Numbered from the stretch's first letter, positions 6,762 to 14,474 are shown. The stretch: 15,050 nucleotides of DNA from Phycisphaerae bacterium (GCA_002690755.1 NZFT01000025.1:20053-35102); one strand, 5' to 3'. A program made the numbers and translations. Notes: generated from the letters alone by a model not told the origin.

Positions 6762-7967
6762 TCACCGTCCGCCGCGGCCGCGTGCGGAGGCGGACCCTCG
6801 TCCGCCTGAACCTGACTTCCGGCCCGCGCCCCGCGCGGAACCCGTCTTCGACGAGCTCTTCCGGGCGACTCCCTTGCCGGCCGATGGTTTACGCGAGGAG
6901 GTCGCCCGCGTGCCGCCGGCACGGGAACCGCCGGAAAGAGAAGTCCCCGAACGCGTGCCGCCGGAACGAGCATCGCCGGAGCGAGTGGTCCTGCGTCGGT
7001 CCGCACCCAGAGTCGTCGATTTCCTGCCGGAGGTCTTCTTGGGGGCGGAACTGCCGCCGGTCCCGCTCGTCTTCGAGGGGGCGGACTTGCCGCCGCCGCC
7101 GGTGGTCTTCTTGGTGGCCGCCTTCTTCGCCTTGCGCCGCGTCGCCCGGGCGACGGCCTTCTCCCGCCGCTCGACCCGCTGCGAGGCACGACGGATCTGT
7201 CCCAGTTCACCCGGCGTGAGTTCACGCCAGTCGCCGACCGACAGGCCCTTCAGCTTCAGCGGACCGAGCGCAACGCGACGGAGCTTCTTCACCGGATGAC
7301 CGATTCGATCCATCAGCCTTCGGATCTGTCGGTTGCGCCCCTCCCGGAGTTCGACGTACAGTCGGGTGCGATCCCGGTCGCGTCGAAGCACCGTCACCCC
7401 GGACTCCGCGGTCCGGGTCGCCTCGCCCTCCCGCCGTCGATCGCTCAAGTAGAGGCCCCGGCGGAGCTTCTCCACCGCCTCCTCATCGAGCCGACCTCGA
7501 ACCGTGACGTCGTATCCCTTGTGGACTTCGAAGCTCGGATGGGTCAGTCGGTTCGCGAGATCACCGTCGTCGGTCAGCAGCAGCAACCCCGAGCTGTCGA
7601 TGTCGAGCCGACCCACGGAGAAGAGTCGAACGCCGGAGGGATGCTCGACGAGGTCGATCGCCTTCTTCCGACCTTCGGGATCGCTGGAGGTGCAGACGAA
7701 TCCCCGAGGCTTGAACAGCATGATGTAGTGGTGCCGTCGAGGCTTCTCGATTCGACGTCCATTGCAGAAGATGCGATCGGAATCCGGATCCACGAAGCAG
7801 GGAAGCTTCTGGATCACTCGTCCGTTCACGGTCACCGCCCCTTCCTCGACGAGCGATTCGCACGCTCGACGCGAGGCGACGCCCGCATCGGCGAGCACCC
7901 GCTGGATACGGACGCGGGAGGTGGGTTCGTCATTCTTTTCAGCGCGGGGAGTCGGCATTCCGGTCAT
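6762..7967 (-). CDS. rluB: RluB/RsuA-family rRNA pseudouridine synthase with long basic C-terminal tail
   Basis: The enzyme isomerises a specific uridine in rRNA to pseudouridine in the cytoplasm. Residues 19-65 form an S4 RNA-binding domain (VRIQRVLADAGVASRRACE, later GAVTVNG). The catalytic domain follows, with VGRLDIDSSGLLLLTDDGDL at 118-137 (catalytic Asp about D122), THPSFEVHKGYDVTV and REGRNRQIRRLMDRIGHPV (208-226). This order fits RsuA/RluB/RluE/RluF enzymes, and RluB (large-subunit rRNA) is the likeliest member. From about residue 262 to 401 a tail made mostly of Arg, Lys, Ser, Gly, Thr and Ala extends the protein far beyond the usual 240-300 residues. The tail is probably disordered and RNA-binding. 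The start is ATG 7965-7967, or the ATG three codons on. It is divergent from the YihY-like gene (67 bp gap). Confidence 0.9.
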   Translation of the reverse strand: MTGMPTPRAEKNDEPTSRVRIQRVLADAGVASRRACESLVEEGAVTVNGRVIQKLPCFVDPDSDRIFCNGRRIEKPRRHHYIMLFKPRGFVCTSSDPEGRKKAIDLVEHPSGVRLFSVGRLDIDSSGLLLLTDDGDLANRLTHPSFEVHKGYDVTVRGRLDEEAVEKLRRGLYLSDRRREGEATRTAESGVTVLRRDRDRTRLYVELREGRNRQIRRLMDRIGHPVKKLRRVALGPLKLKGLSVGDWRELTPGELGQIRRASQRVERREKAVARATRRKAKKAATKKTTGGGGKSAPSKTSGTGGSSAPKKTSGRKSTTLGADRRRTTRSGDARSGGTRSGTSLSGGSRAGGTRATSSRKPSAGKGVARKSSSKTGSARGAGRKSGSGGRGSASARGRGGR

Positions 7968-8034
7968 TCTATCGGGAGAACGGCCCTTGCCCGGCCGTCG
8001 CCCGGATCAGACCCCCAGTCGGGACAGGAACTCC

Positions 8035-9372
8035 ATGATCAAGACCCTCCTCCAGACCTTCGAATGGCTTCGACTGGCGGTGACCCAGCCCATCGGCCAG
8101 CTGACCGTGATGCAACGCCAGATTCGACGCTGGCTGGAGGTGCTCCGCTACTGCGGGCGACACCTGGGTGAGGATCGAGCCCCGGTTCTGGCCGCCGCAC
8201 TGTCGTTTCGGACCCTTTTCGGGCTGGTGCCGGTCCTGGTGGTCGCGACGGTGATCGCCCGGAGTTTCCTCCAGGAGGAATTCCCGACCTTCGTCCGGAA
8301 CATCATCACGGAACTGGGGCTGGCCGAGGTCTCCCTCGGCGGTACCGAGGGGGTGAGCGACGAGGATCTCGGTTCCTGGCTGGAAGGCCTCGTCGCCAAC
8401 GCGTCCAGCGTCGACCTCTCGACGCTCGGCTGGGTGGGATTCGTGGTCGTCGCCTTCTCCGCGATCTGGGTGTTGGTCACGATCGAAGAAGGCTTCAATC
8501 GAATCTACCGGGCCCCGAGCGGTCGAACCTGGCTCAAGCGACTGATGATCTACTGGTTCCTGCTCACTTTTCCCGCGGTTCTGGTCGGTGGCGTGCCGCT
8601 GGTGATCGACCGGATCGACGCGATCGGCAGCGTGCTGCCCGACTGGTCGTGGCTCGCCACGACCATCGATTTCCTCGCGGGCGCATTCGTCCTCTGGGTT
8701 CTCCTGCTGATGACCTATCTCTGGGTCCCGAACACCTTGGTGAAGGTCCGACCGGCGATGGTCGGCGCGTTCACCGCCGCGATCCTGATCGAAGCCGCGA
8801 AGCATCTCCTCGGCGTCTACACGTCGCAGGCCCTCACGCTGAACAAACTCTACGGTTCACTCGGTCTCATCCCCCTGTTCATGTTCTGGATGTACCTGAT
8901 GTGGATCTTCGTGCTGCTCGGACTCGAAGTGTCCGCGATCATCCAGGTCCTTCGCGGCCGCGACATCGAGATCCTGGCCCGGCAGGATGAGGGAGAAGGC
9001 CTGGTCGATCCAGCGATCGCAATCCGCGTCGTGCAGCTCGTCGCCGCCGGTTTCGAGGGCGGAGAAGCCACCGAACCCGACTCCATCTCGCGGGAACTGA
9101 AACTCGACCTCCGGCTGGTCCGGGCGATTCTGGACCGGCTCGAGCAGGCTGGAATCCTCCTCAGGCTCGATGCCGTGGACGGATACAGCCTCGCGAAGCC
9201 CGCGGACCGCATCGACCTCGACGAGATCCTCTCGATCGGGTTCGACTTCGCCGACGAGAAGACCATCGAATTCGGCCCCCTCTTCGAACGCCTCCGATCC
9301 GCCCAGCGGGCCGCGGTGGAGGGCATGAGCCTGAGGTCGCTGGACGCCGAAACGCCGCCGGTCGGGGGATAA
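8035..9372 (+). CDS. YihY/BrkB-family inner-membrane protein with C-terminal winged-helix-like domain
   Basis: A 445-residue membrane protein. About six hydrophobic segments are visible near residues 55-75, 132-150, 172-192, 208-230, 240-258 and 283-305. Family signatures include LAAALSFRTLFGLVP (52-66), IEEGFNRIYRA (150-160) and NKLYGSLGLIPLFMFWMYLMW (270-290). The family was once named 'ribonuclease BN' by mistake; its real role, possibly transport, is not established. Residues about 325-400 form a soluble domain with AIRVVQLVAAGF, a helix pair and the wing-like DGYSLAKPADRIDLDEIL. This resembles winged-helix proteins such as Rrf2 ('GGYxLAxPxxxIxLxDI') and occurs on some YihY relatives. The start at ATG 8035 has AGGA five bases upstream (8026-8029). 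Confidence 0.9.
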   Translation: MIKTLLQTFEWLRLAVTQPIGQLTVMQRQIRRWLEVLRYCGRHLGEDRAPVLAAALSFRTLFGLVPVLVVATVIARSFLQEEFPTFVRNIITELGLAEVSLGGTEGVSDEDLGSWLEGLVANASSVDLSTLGWVGFVVVAFSAIWVLVTIEEGFNRIYRAPSGRTWLKRLMIYWFLLTFPAVLVGGVPLVIDRIDAIGSVLPDWSWLATTIDFLAGAFVLWVLLLMTYLWVPNTLVKVRPAMVGAFTAAILIEAAKHLLGVYTSQALTLNKLYGSLGLIPLFMFWMYLMWIFVLLGLEVSAIIQVLRGRDIEILARQDEGEGLVDPAIAIRVVQLVAAGFEGGEATEPDSISRELKLDLRLVRAILDRLEQAGILLRLDAVDGYSLAKPADRIDLDEILSIGFDFADEKTIEFGPLFERLRSAQRAAVEGMSLRSLDAETPPVGG

Positions 9373-9515
9373 CTGGACTCCACGGTCACCCCCGGCCGAA
9401 ATGAAAGGAGCGGGTGGTCGAGCGGGTTGTCCGAGATCGACCCGATGATGCGATCGTGGCGGACGCCTCGATCGATTCCCGGAGGATCCGGGATCTCCAG
9501 TGGGATGGGTTGGTT

Positions 9516-9519
9516 GGAG
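9516..9519 (+). promoter_or_regulatory. Ribosome binding site GGAG for the coiled-coil protein
   Basis: GGAG lies six bases before ATG 9526. A competing AGGA at 9709-9712 lies five bases before an in-frame ATG at 9718, so two starts remain possible. A very good AAAGGAG at 9404-9410 has no start codon of this frame at normal distance (next GTG three bases on in another frame, in-frame TTG 16 bases on). Confidence 0.4.
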
Positions 9520-9525
9520 ACCAGC

Positions 9526-10518
9526 ATGCCGATGGACGAATCCCCCGTCAGCCACGAAGATACGAAGACCTCCGACACCGTCGACCGTGACGGGGGCGGC
9601 ATGAACGACATCTGGTCGTCCATCGGTCCGGGTCGACCCACGAACGAGATCGAAGGGCCTCCCACCATTCGTCCCATCGACGATCCGGGCCGGGCCGAAA
9701 CGAAGAACAGGATCCTCATGACCTCGCCGACGCCGAACCCCGCCTCGACCGGAATCTCCGCCACGACCCCGACCACCACCAGCGATGCCATTCGCGACGA
9801 ACTCCGAATCGGGGTTCGAATGCTGGAGGCGCTCGAACTGCAGTTGAAGCGGGCCGAGGATCTCATCGCCGCGCAGAGCGAAGTGACCCGCCGGGCCGAA
9901 CTCGCCTCCGAAAGACTGGAGAAGACCCTCGCGAAAACGGCGGCGATGCCTTCCACCGACGCGTCGAACTCGATCCACGACGCGCGGCCGATGGACCCTG
10001 AGGCCTCCGGAACGCCGTCCTCCGACGACATCACCACGACCGCCGCGACGGCGACCATCGAGCTTCGACAGATTCTCGGCCATGCCAGCGCCATGCGGCG
10101 CGACTTCCACGGCGATCTTTCCGCCGTCACCAAGGCGACCGCGGCGCTCGTGAAAGCGGTGGAGATCGCCACCGGCACGGAGCGAACCCTGCGAAACGCG
10201 ATCGGCGAAGCGAAACGCTCCACGCCCACCGGCACCGCCCCGGGGATCGGTGCCGCCGCCGAGTCCATCGGCGAAGTGCTCCGCAGACTCGCCCGGGAAT
10301 TCGACGTCGCGGCCGAGGCCAGCGTCGCATCGCCCACGACGTCCGTCACCCCCGCGACACCCACGCCCTTCGACGCGACGCCCCCGTCCTCGATCGGCAG
10401 CATCGATCCACACGAACGACGCCGGGTCGGCACCCTCGAGATCACGCGGCCCCTGGAGTTCGAGGTGACCGAGCCCACGGAACGAACGACACCGACACCC
10501 GGGCCGGCGGTTCACTGA
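9526..10518 (+). CDS. Unknown protein with Pro/Thr/Ser-rich ends and a central coiled coil
   Basis: I do not recognise this protein. From ATG 9526 it has 330 residues; from ATG 9718 it would have 266. Codons have the G/C-ending third positions seen in its neighbours, which supports real coding. The first 110 residues and the last 60 are rich in Pro, Thr, Ser and Asp and look disordered. In between, IRDELRIGVRMLEALELQLKRAEDLIAAQ to LEKTLAKTAAM (about residues 120-175) has a heptad-like pattern. Two further helical stretches follow, ELRQILGHASAMRRDF and the region ALVKAVEIATGTERTLRNAIGEA to GEVLRRLAREFDV. No signal peptide, membrane segment or catalytic motif is visible. The gene follows the YihY-like gene by 153 bp on the same strand and could be co-transcribed with it. 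Confidence 0.65.
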   Translation: MPMDESPVSHEDTKTSDTVDRDGGGMNDIWSSIGPGRPTNEIEGPPTIRPIDDPGRAETKNRILMTSPTPNPASTGISATTPTTTSDAIRDELRIGVRMLEALELQLKRAEDLIAAQSEVTRRAELASERLEKTLAKTAAMPSTDASNSIHDARPMDPEASGTPSSDDITTTAATATIELRQILGHASAMRRDFHGDLSAVTKATAALVKAVEIATGTERTLRNAIGEAKRSTPTGTAPGIGAAAESIGEVLRRLAREFDVAAEASVASPTTSVTPATPTPFDATPPSSIGSIDPHERRRVGTLEITRPLEFEVTEPTERTTPTPGPAVH

Positions 10519-10556
10519 ACGGCACGAACGTCGCGCGACTTCCTGCTGATCGACTT

Positions 10557-11606
10557 TCAGGGCCGAGGAAGCCCCGCCACGGCCCGCTCGGCTTCCAGCC
10601 AGCGTCGCTGAATCGCCGCCACGGGACCGAATGCCTGTTCGAAAGCGACGTGCCGGCCCAGTTCGTGCGTCGCCGAGACGGCGTGGGGGCGGGCGAGGTA
10701 CCGGGCCATTCCCGCCGGCTCGTTTCGCACCAACCAGCTGCAGAGCGTCGCGGAGGCGTCGTAGAACGCGGCCCTCGACGATTCACCGCCCGGGACGACG
10801 CGGGCTTCGATCATCGAAGCGATCGACGGCACCCGTCCCGCACCGAGTTGCCGTCGAAACTCCGCGGTTCGACCGTTTTCGGGCCGGCTCGGACCGAAGC
10901 GTTCGGTCACGGCACGTGGTTCGAAACTACCCGCGAGCCCTTCGACCAACCAGATCGGATTCTCGGTCGACGCGGTGAGCGTTCCCTGCTCGTGGAGCAG
11001 AAGATGCACCGCCTCGTGGATCACGACCGACGCGGTGGCGTGGTCGGAGAACGCCTCGAGGGCGTCGAGTTGTGCGGGATCGACTTCGCCACCTCCTGAT
11101 CGATGGCGGGCGAGACGATTCGTCGCGTGCCGCACCGACGGATTGTCGCTTGCGTGGTGATACACCATGTGCCCGCCCTTCGGCGCGAAGTACCCGGCCA
11201 GCCAGCGGGCGTGGACCTGATCGCTCCAACCGGCGAAACCCATGAATTCGGTTCTCGAGGCGAACGCGATGACCAGCCTTCGGCGATCGGCCGCCGAGTC
11301 GTCGCGTTCGAGTCCGAGGATCCTGCAGAAGTCGTCGACGGCGTGGGCCGTTCGCTCGAGCAGGCGTCCGTGGCGGGCCGACTCTTCGTCGGAAAGATCG
11401 GACAGGAGTTCGAACCGGGTGGTTCGATGCCGCTTCATCGCGGGGTAACGATCGAGAATCCCGTTGATCTTCGCCTCGAGCTCGGCATCGGTCCCGCCGT
11501 CGAGCCGGATCTCGATCGGCGGCCCCGCTTCGGTCTCGTCCGCGGGTGGCGTGACCATGCGGAACGCACCAGCGGCGAGCAGCAACGACAGAAGGGCGAC
11601 TCTCAT
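10557..11606 (-). CDS. Exported DUF1570-type protein with HExxH zinc motif
   Basis: The product has 349 residues. MRVALLSLLLAAGAF is a short signal peptide, so the protein is exported. The motif VVIHEAVHLLLHEQG contains HEAVH at residues 197-201, and PIWLVEGLAGSFE supplies E222 as the likely third zinc ligand. This combination (HExxH followed about 20 residues later by P-x-W-L-x-E-G-L-A-x-x-F-E) is characteristic of the DUF1570 / peptidase MA-like superfamily common in planctomycetes. The upstream part, with RFELLSDLSDEESARHGRLLE and RRLVIAFASRTEF, fits the same family, where the N-terminal half precedes the catalytic helix. Proteolysis has not been shown for most members. I start at ATG 11604-11606; the frame is open 12 codons further, but that would put a charged segment before the signal peptide. 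It is divergent from the Kelch protein. Confidence 0.85.
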   Translation of the reverse strand: MRVALLSLLLAAGAFRMVTPPADETEAGPPIEIRLDGGTDAELEAKINGILDRYPAMKRHRTTRFELLSDLSDEESARHGRLLERTAHAVDDFCRILGLERDDSAADRRRLVIAFASRTEFMGFAGWSDQVHARWLAGYFAPKGGHMVYHHASDNPSVRHATNRLARHRSGGGEVDPAQLDALEAFSDHATASVVIHEAVHLLLHEQGTLTASTENPIWLVEGLAGSFEPRAVTERFGPSRPENGRTAEFRRQLGAGRVPSIASMIEARVVPGGESSRAAFYDASATLCSWLVRNEPAGMARYLARPHAVSATHELGRHVAFEQAFGPVAAIQRRWLEAERAVAGLPRP

Positions 11607-11717
11607 TTCGATGGGGTCGACCGGATCATGCCGGCCGTTCAAGGGAGTTCTCCGCGATCCCGATCAAGTCGCCCATCGAGGTTCAAGTGCGCGGACGCGC
11701 GGTCCGATACCCCCGAC

Positions 11718-12929
11718 ATGTCTCGCTCCAGCCACGGATCCCGAGCCGTTCGGATCACCGGCGTCACCCTCGCGCTGCTGCTCGCGAGCGTCACGTCGGC
11801 GGACGGCGGTCCCCCCGCCGGAACCTCGATCGACCGGCGGACGCATCCTGCGGTCTGGCGTCCCGAAGCCCCGCCGAGAGTCGCCGTCGCCGACGCCGGC
11901 GCGGCGAGACTCGACCGCACCGCGGTGCTGGTGGGCGGATTCACCGCGAACCTCGCCGCGACCGCCGCGGTCCAGGTGAGACATCCACGCCACGGCTGGG
12001 AACCGGTCGGATGCGCGCTGCTGACGCCCCGCGCCGCCGCAACGGTGATCCCGCTCGACGAGGCACGCCTGCTGGTGATCGGCGGATGGACCGGAATCCT
12101 GCCCGACGAAGTCACCCGCCTCGGAAGCGTCGAGATCTGCGAACCGGCACGACCCCACCGACGTCGCGGAACGCCGCCGCCGTTCGAGACCGCGGACGAC
12201 GGTCTGGACGGACATGCCGCGACGATGCTTCCCGACGGACGCGTGGTTCTCATGCACCGAAATCGACTCGCCATCTTCGATCCCGAATCGGAACAGTGGT
12301 CACCGCCGACGCCGATCGACACCTCGTGCCTCCACGCTTCGGTCGCGACCGTGGGGCCCGATCACCTCGTGTTGATCGGTGGCGAACTCGAGGAAGGTGA
12401 AGCCGTGGTGCGTTCGATTCATCTCGCGGCGGACGGGATTCGTCGCGTGGACTGGAGCGACCGTGCGATGCCGGCCGTGCATGACGCGGCCTCGATCGTC
12501 CTCGATGAAGACCGAATCCTCGTCGTCGGCGGATCGATCGACGGTGAGAGCGATCCCGGGATTTGGATCCTCGACGCCGCCTCGCGTGCCGTTCGACCGG
12601 GTCCGACGCTCCCGATCGACGGCGGCATCGCCGGTGCGACCCTGCACCGAAGCGGGTTCGGCATCCTCGTGGTCGGCGGTGAACGGCGAATCGAAGGACG
12701 GCCGGTTCCCTCCCACGGCGCGGCGATCGTGCAGATCGATCGGAATTCGGCCCGACGACTTCCGGAGCCGCTCGCCGCCGCCATCCGCACCGCGATCCTC
12801 CCGGGGCCCGGGGGCATCGAGCGAATCGGCGGGTACCGATTCGAGGCGGCCGACCGCGACCGCGGACGCGCGTCGGTGCTCGAAGACGCCGCTTCGCTGC
12901 GGCTCGTCCCGGTCGTCATCGCGGACTGA
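11718..12929 (+). CDS. Exported Kelch-repeat protein
   Basis: A 403-residue protein with an N-terminal signal peptide (basic MSRSSHGSRAVR, then TGVTLALLLASVTSADG). The mature part has repeated beta-strand units ending in a double glycine: AVLVGGF, LLVIGGW, LVLIGGEL, ILVVGGSID and ILVVGGER. Each is spaced by about 50-60 residues, with intervening 'R/T-A-A-A-T/S-V/I' segments (PRAAATVIPLDEARLL, VHDAASIVLDEDRIL). This is the Kelch blade pattern, so a beta-propeller of about five to six blades is likely. Kelch propellers bind proteins or carbohydrates; a specific role cannot be given. No ribosome binding site is seen before ATG 11718. It shares a 111-bp divergent intergenic region with the DUF1570-type gene. 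Confidence 0.82.
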   Translation: MSRSSHGSRAVRITGVTLALLLASVTSADGGPPAGTSIDRRTHPAVWRPEAPPRVAVADAGAARLDRTAVLVGGFTANLAATAAVQVRHPRHGWEPVGCALLTPRAAATVIPLDEARLLVIGGWTGILPDEVTRLGSVEICEPARPHRRRGTPPPFETADDGLDGHAATMLPDGRVVLMHRNRLAIFDPESEQWSPPTPIDTSCLHASVATVGPDHLVLIGGELEEGEAVVRSIHLAADGIRRVDWSDRAMPAVHDAASIVLDEDRILVVGGSIDGESDPGIWILDAASRAVRPGPTLPIDGGIAGATLHRSGFGILVVGGERRIEGRPVPSHGAAIVQIDRNSARRLPEPLAAAIRTAILPGPGGIERIGGYRFEAADRDRGRASVLEDAASLRLVPVVIAD

Positions 12930-13050
12930 AGGTCCGGATATCGATCGTCGGTCGCCACGCGATCCACCCCACCCGGACATCTCCACCCCGAGTCGAACAC
13001 GACCCGTTCGAACGCGTGCATGTCGTCCGGTCGTATTCGACCAGTTGTGC

Positions 13051-13485
13051 ATGCAGTACCCGAACCAAGACGGAACGATCGAAATCGGCTGGCAGGACGC
13101 TTCAGAAGCCCGAGGTTCCAACCGGACGGCCTCGACCAGGGAGCCTGCCGAGCTTCGACTGGCCCCCAATTCGATCCTCGTACGGCCCCTGGGGCCGACC
13201 ATCGATCGTGACGAAGCGTCGGCGATCGCCGGTCTCGTCGCATCTGAGTACCGCGATCGGCGATCCACGCCGAAACGACTCCTCGTCGACTTTTCGGGGG
13301 TTTCGGTTCCCTCCAGCATGGCGATCGGGCTCCTCCTCGAGCTCGGCCGGATGGCGGAGGAGCAGGGTTCGGATCCACATCTCCACGCCTCTCGCAGAAT
13401 GTTGGAGGTCTTGAGGATGCTTCGACTCGACGGGCGATATACGATGGTGGTGTCGGAACGCCGGCTCGCCGAACTGCTTCGCTGA
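13051..13485 (+). CDS. STAS-domain protein (anti-sigma-factor antagonist type)
   Basis: The product has 144 residues. A 40-residue polar N-terminus precedes a STAS-like domain at about 42-142. The domain has SILVRPLGPTIDRDEA, then the core strand KRLLVDFSGVSVPSSMAIG (75-93), LLLELGRMAEEQG, and a final MLEVLRMLRLDGRYTMVVSE. In SpoIIAA-type proteins the loop after 'DFSGV' has a D-S pair with a phosphorylatable serine. Here it reads S-V-P-S-S, so serines are present but the Asp is missing. Proteins of this type work in partner-switching with anti-sigma kinases or in other signalling. No kinase, phosphatase or sigma factor is next to it. ATG 13051 lacks a clear ribosome binding site; TTG two codons upstream is an alternative. 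Confidence 0.78.
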   Translation: MQYPNQDGTIEIGWQDASEARGSNRTASTREPAELRLAPNSILVRPLGPTIDRDEASAIAGLVASEYRDRRSTPKRLLVDFSGVSVPSSMAIGLLLELGRMAEEQGSDPHLHASRRMLEVLRMLRLDGRYTMVVSERRLAELLR

Positions 13486-13545
13486 TCCAGCGGGTCCGCG
13501 GCGGGCCGACCGATCGGATCGATCTTCGCCCCTCCGGACTCCCTG

Positions 13546-13755
13546 ATGACTGACCGCACGACCATCCGAACGATCATCCTCATCGCCGCCACGGCCTCGC
13601 TGCTCTTCACGGCGGGCTGCTACTCGCGCGTGGTGGGCGTGAAGAACGCACCGGGCTACACCGGTGACGTCTACGAGCCGAACGTCAAGGAGGGGAACGA
13701 GAACCTCTTCAAGAGCAAGACGCGGACGTACAAGGGCACCTCCATCCTCGACTGA
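13546..13755 (+). CDS. Small lipoprotein of unknown function
   Basis: A 69-residue protein with MTDRTTIRTIILIAATASLLFTAGCYSR. A short basic start and hydrophobic core end in the lipobox L-F-T-A-G-C, so Cys25 would be lipidated after signal peptidase II cleavage. The mature part is only 45 residues and ends NENLFKSKTRTYKGTSILD. I recognise no domain. It lies 60 bp after the STAS gene and 63 bp before nuoB on the same strand, so the three may share a transcript. Confidence 0.75.
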   Translation: MTDRTTIRTIILIAATASLLFTAGCYSRVVGVKNAPGYTGDVYEPNVKEGNENLFKSKTRTYKGTSILD

Positions 13756-13818
13756 CGCATCCGAACCCGCCGGCCGGACGAATCTCTCAACGCCTCCAGA
13801 ACCCCGAGAACACGTACC

Positions 13819-14388
13819 ATGGGCATCGAAGCCGCACTTCCCACCGACAGCCTGCTCACCACGCAGTTCCACCGCGTCGCCAACTGGGCGCGTCGATCGA
13901 GCGTGTGGCCGATGCCCTTCGCCACGGCCTGCTGCGGCATCGAACTGATGGCGACCGCATGCAGTCGATTCGACCTCGCCCGTTTCGGCGCCGAGGTGAT
14001 GCGATTCAGTCCCCGCCAGAGCGACCTGATGATCGTCGCCGGCCGGGTCTCCGTGAAGACGCTCCCGGTGCTGCAGCGCATCTACATGCAGATGGCGGAG
14101 CCGAAGTGGGTCATCTCGATGGGTGCCTGTGCGTCCACCGGCGGGGTGTTCGACACCTACGCCGTGGTGCAGGGGGTCGACCAGTTCATTCCGGTCGACG
14201 TCTACGTGCCGGGCTGCCCGCCGCGTCCGGAGATGCTGATCGAGGGGATCATGGCGATCCAGAAGATCATCGACAACGACAATCTTCCTCGGGACCCCGA
14301 CGGCAAGCGACTTCCGCTGCAGCTTGCGGTGCAGCCGAACTTCCAGCCGGCCCCCCAGCCGGTCGACGTGTCGATCGGCGCGAGCTGA
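13819..14388 (+). CDS. nuoB: NuoB, NADH-quinone oxidoreductase subunit B
   Basis: NuoB is the peripheral-arm subunit of respiratory complex I that carries the terminal [4Fe-4S] cluster N2 next to the quinone site. The 189-residue product shows [11 protein letters not shown] (C38, C39), MGACASTGG (C104) and VPGCPPRPE (C133). These four have the same spacing as the N2 ligands known from E. coli NuoB (adjacent pair, then 65, then 29 residues). An extended Pro/Gln-rich C-terminus follows residue 160. The gene is not next to nuoA, nuoC or nuoD here: a small lipoprotein precedes it and a terminator follows it. No Shine-Dalgarno is evident at ATG 13819. Confidence 0.95.
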   Translation: MGIEAALPTDSLLTTQFHRVANWARRSSVWPMPFATACCGIELMATACSRFDLARFGAEVMRFSPRQSDLMIVAGRVSVKTLPVLQRIYMQMAEPKWVISMGACASTGGVFDTYAVVQGVDQFIPVDVYVPGCPPRPEMLIEGIMAIQKIIDNDNLPRDPDGKRLPLQLAVQPNFQPAPQPVDVSIGAS

Positions 14389-14436
14389 TCCGCGACGAGA
14401 AACGAACACCGCGAAACTGGAAACAGCACGAACGTG

Positions 14437-14474
14437 GCCCCTGCATCATTCCGATGCGGGGGCCTTCTTCTTCG
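14437..14474 (+). terminator. Intrinsic terminator after nuoB
   Basis: A 12-bp stem (GGCCCCTGCATC, 14437-14448, with GATGCGGGGGCC, 14454-14465, one T-G wobble) encloses ATTCC and is followed by TTCTTCTTC. It begins 48 bp after the nuoB stop and shows that nuoB is the last gene of its transcript. The converging VOC gene ends 18 bp further on. Confidence 0.87.

Noticed and set aside
9414..9590. Short plus-strand GTG frame after AAAGGAG (9404-9410)
   Set aside because: The spacing is only three bases, third-position G/C is mixed, and it overlaps the likely N-terminus of the coiled-coil gene in another frame.
8850..10515. Two minus-strand frames of about 540-550 codons opposite the YihY and coiled-coil genes
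   Set aside because: They run antisense across the end of a recognised membrane protein gene, show no family motif, and the plus strand has the better third-position pattern.
10530..10539. Perfect palindrome GTCGCGCGAC between the coiled-coil and DUF1570 genes
   Set aside because: Short GC palindromes are expected by chance at this base composition, and there is no loop or T-run for a terminator.
13005..13014. Palindrome CGTTCGAACG upstream of the STAS gene
   Set aside because: It could be an operator but is a single short site with no second copy or promoter element next to it.
12300..14409. Long minus-strand frames opposite the Kelch, STAS, lipoprotein and nuoB genes
   Set aside because: They are antisense to recognised proteins, and their translations are Arg/Ser- or His/Asp-rich without motifs.
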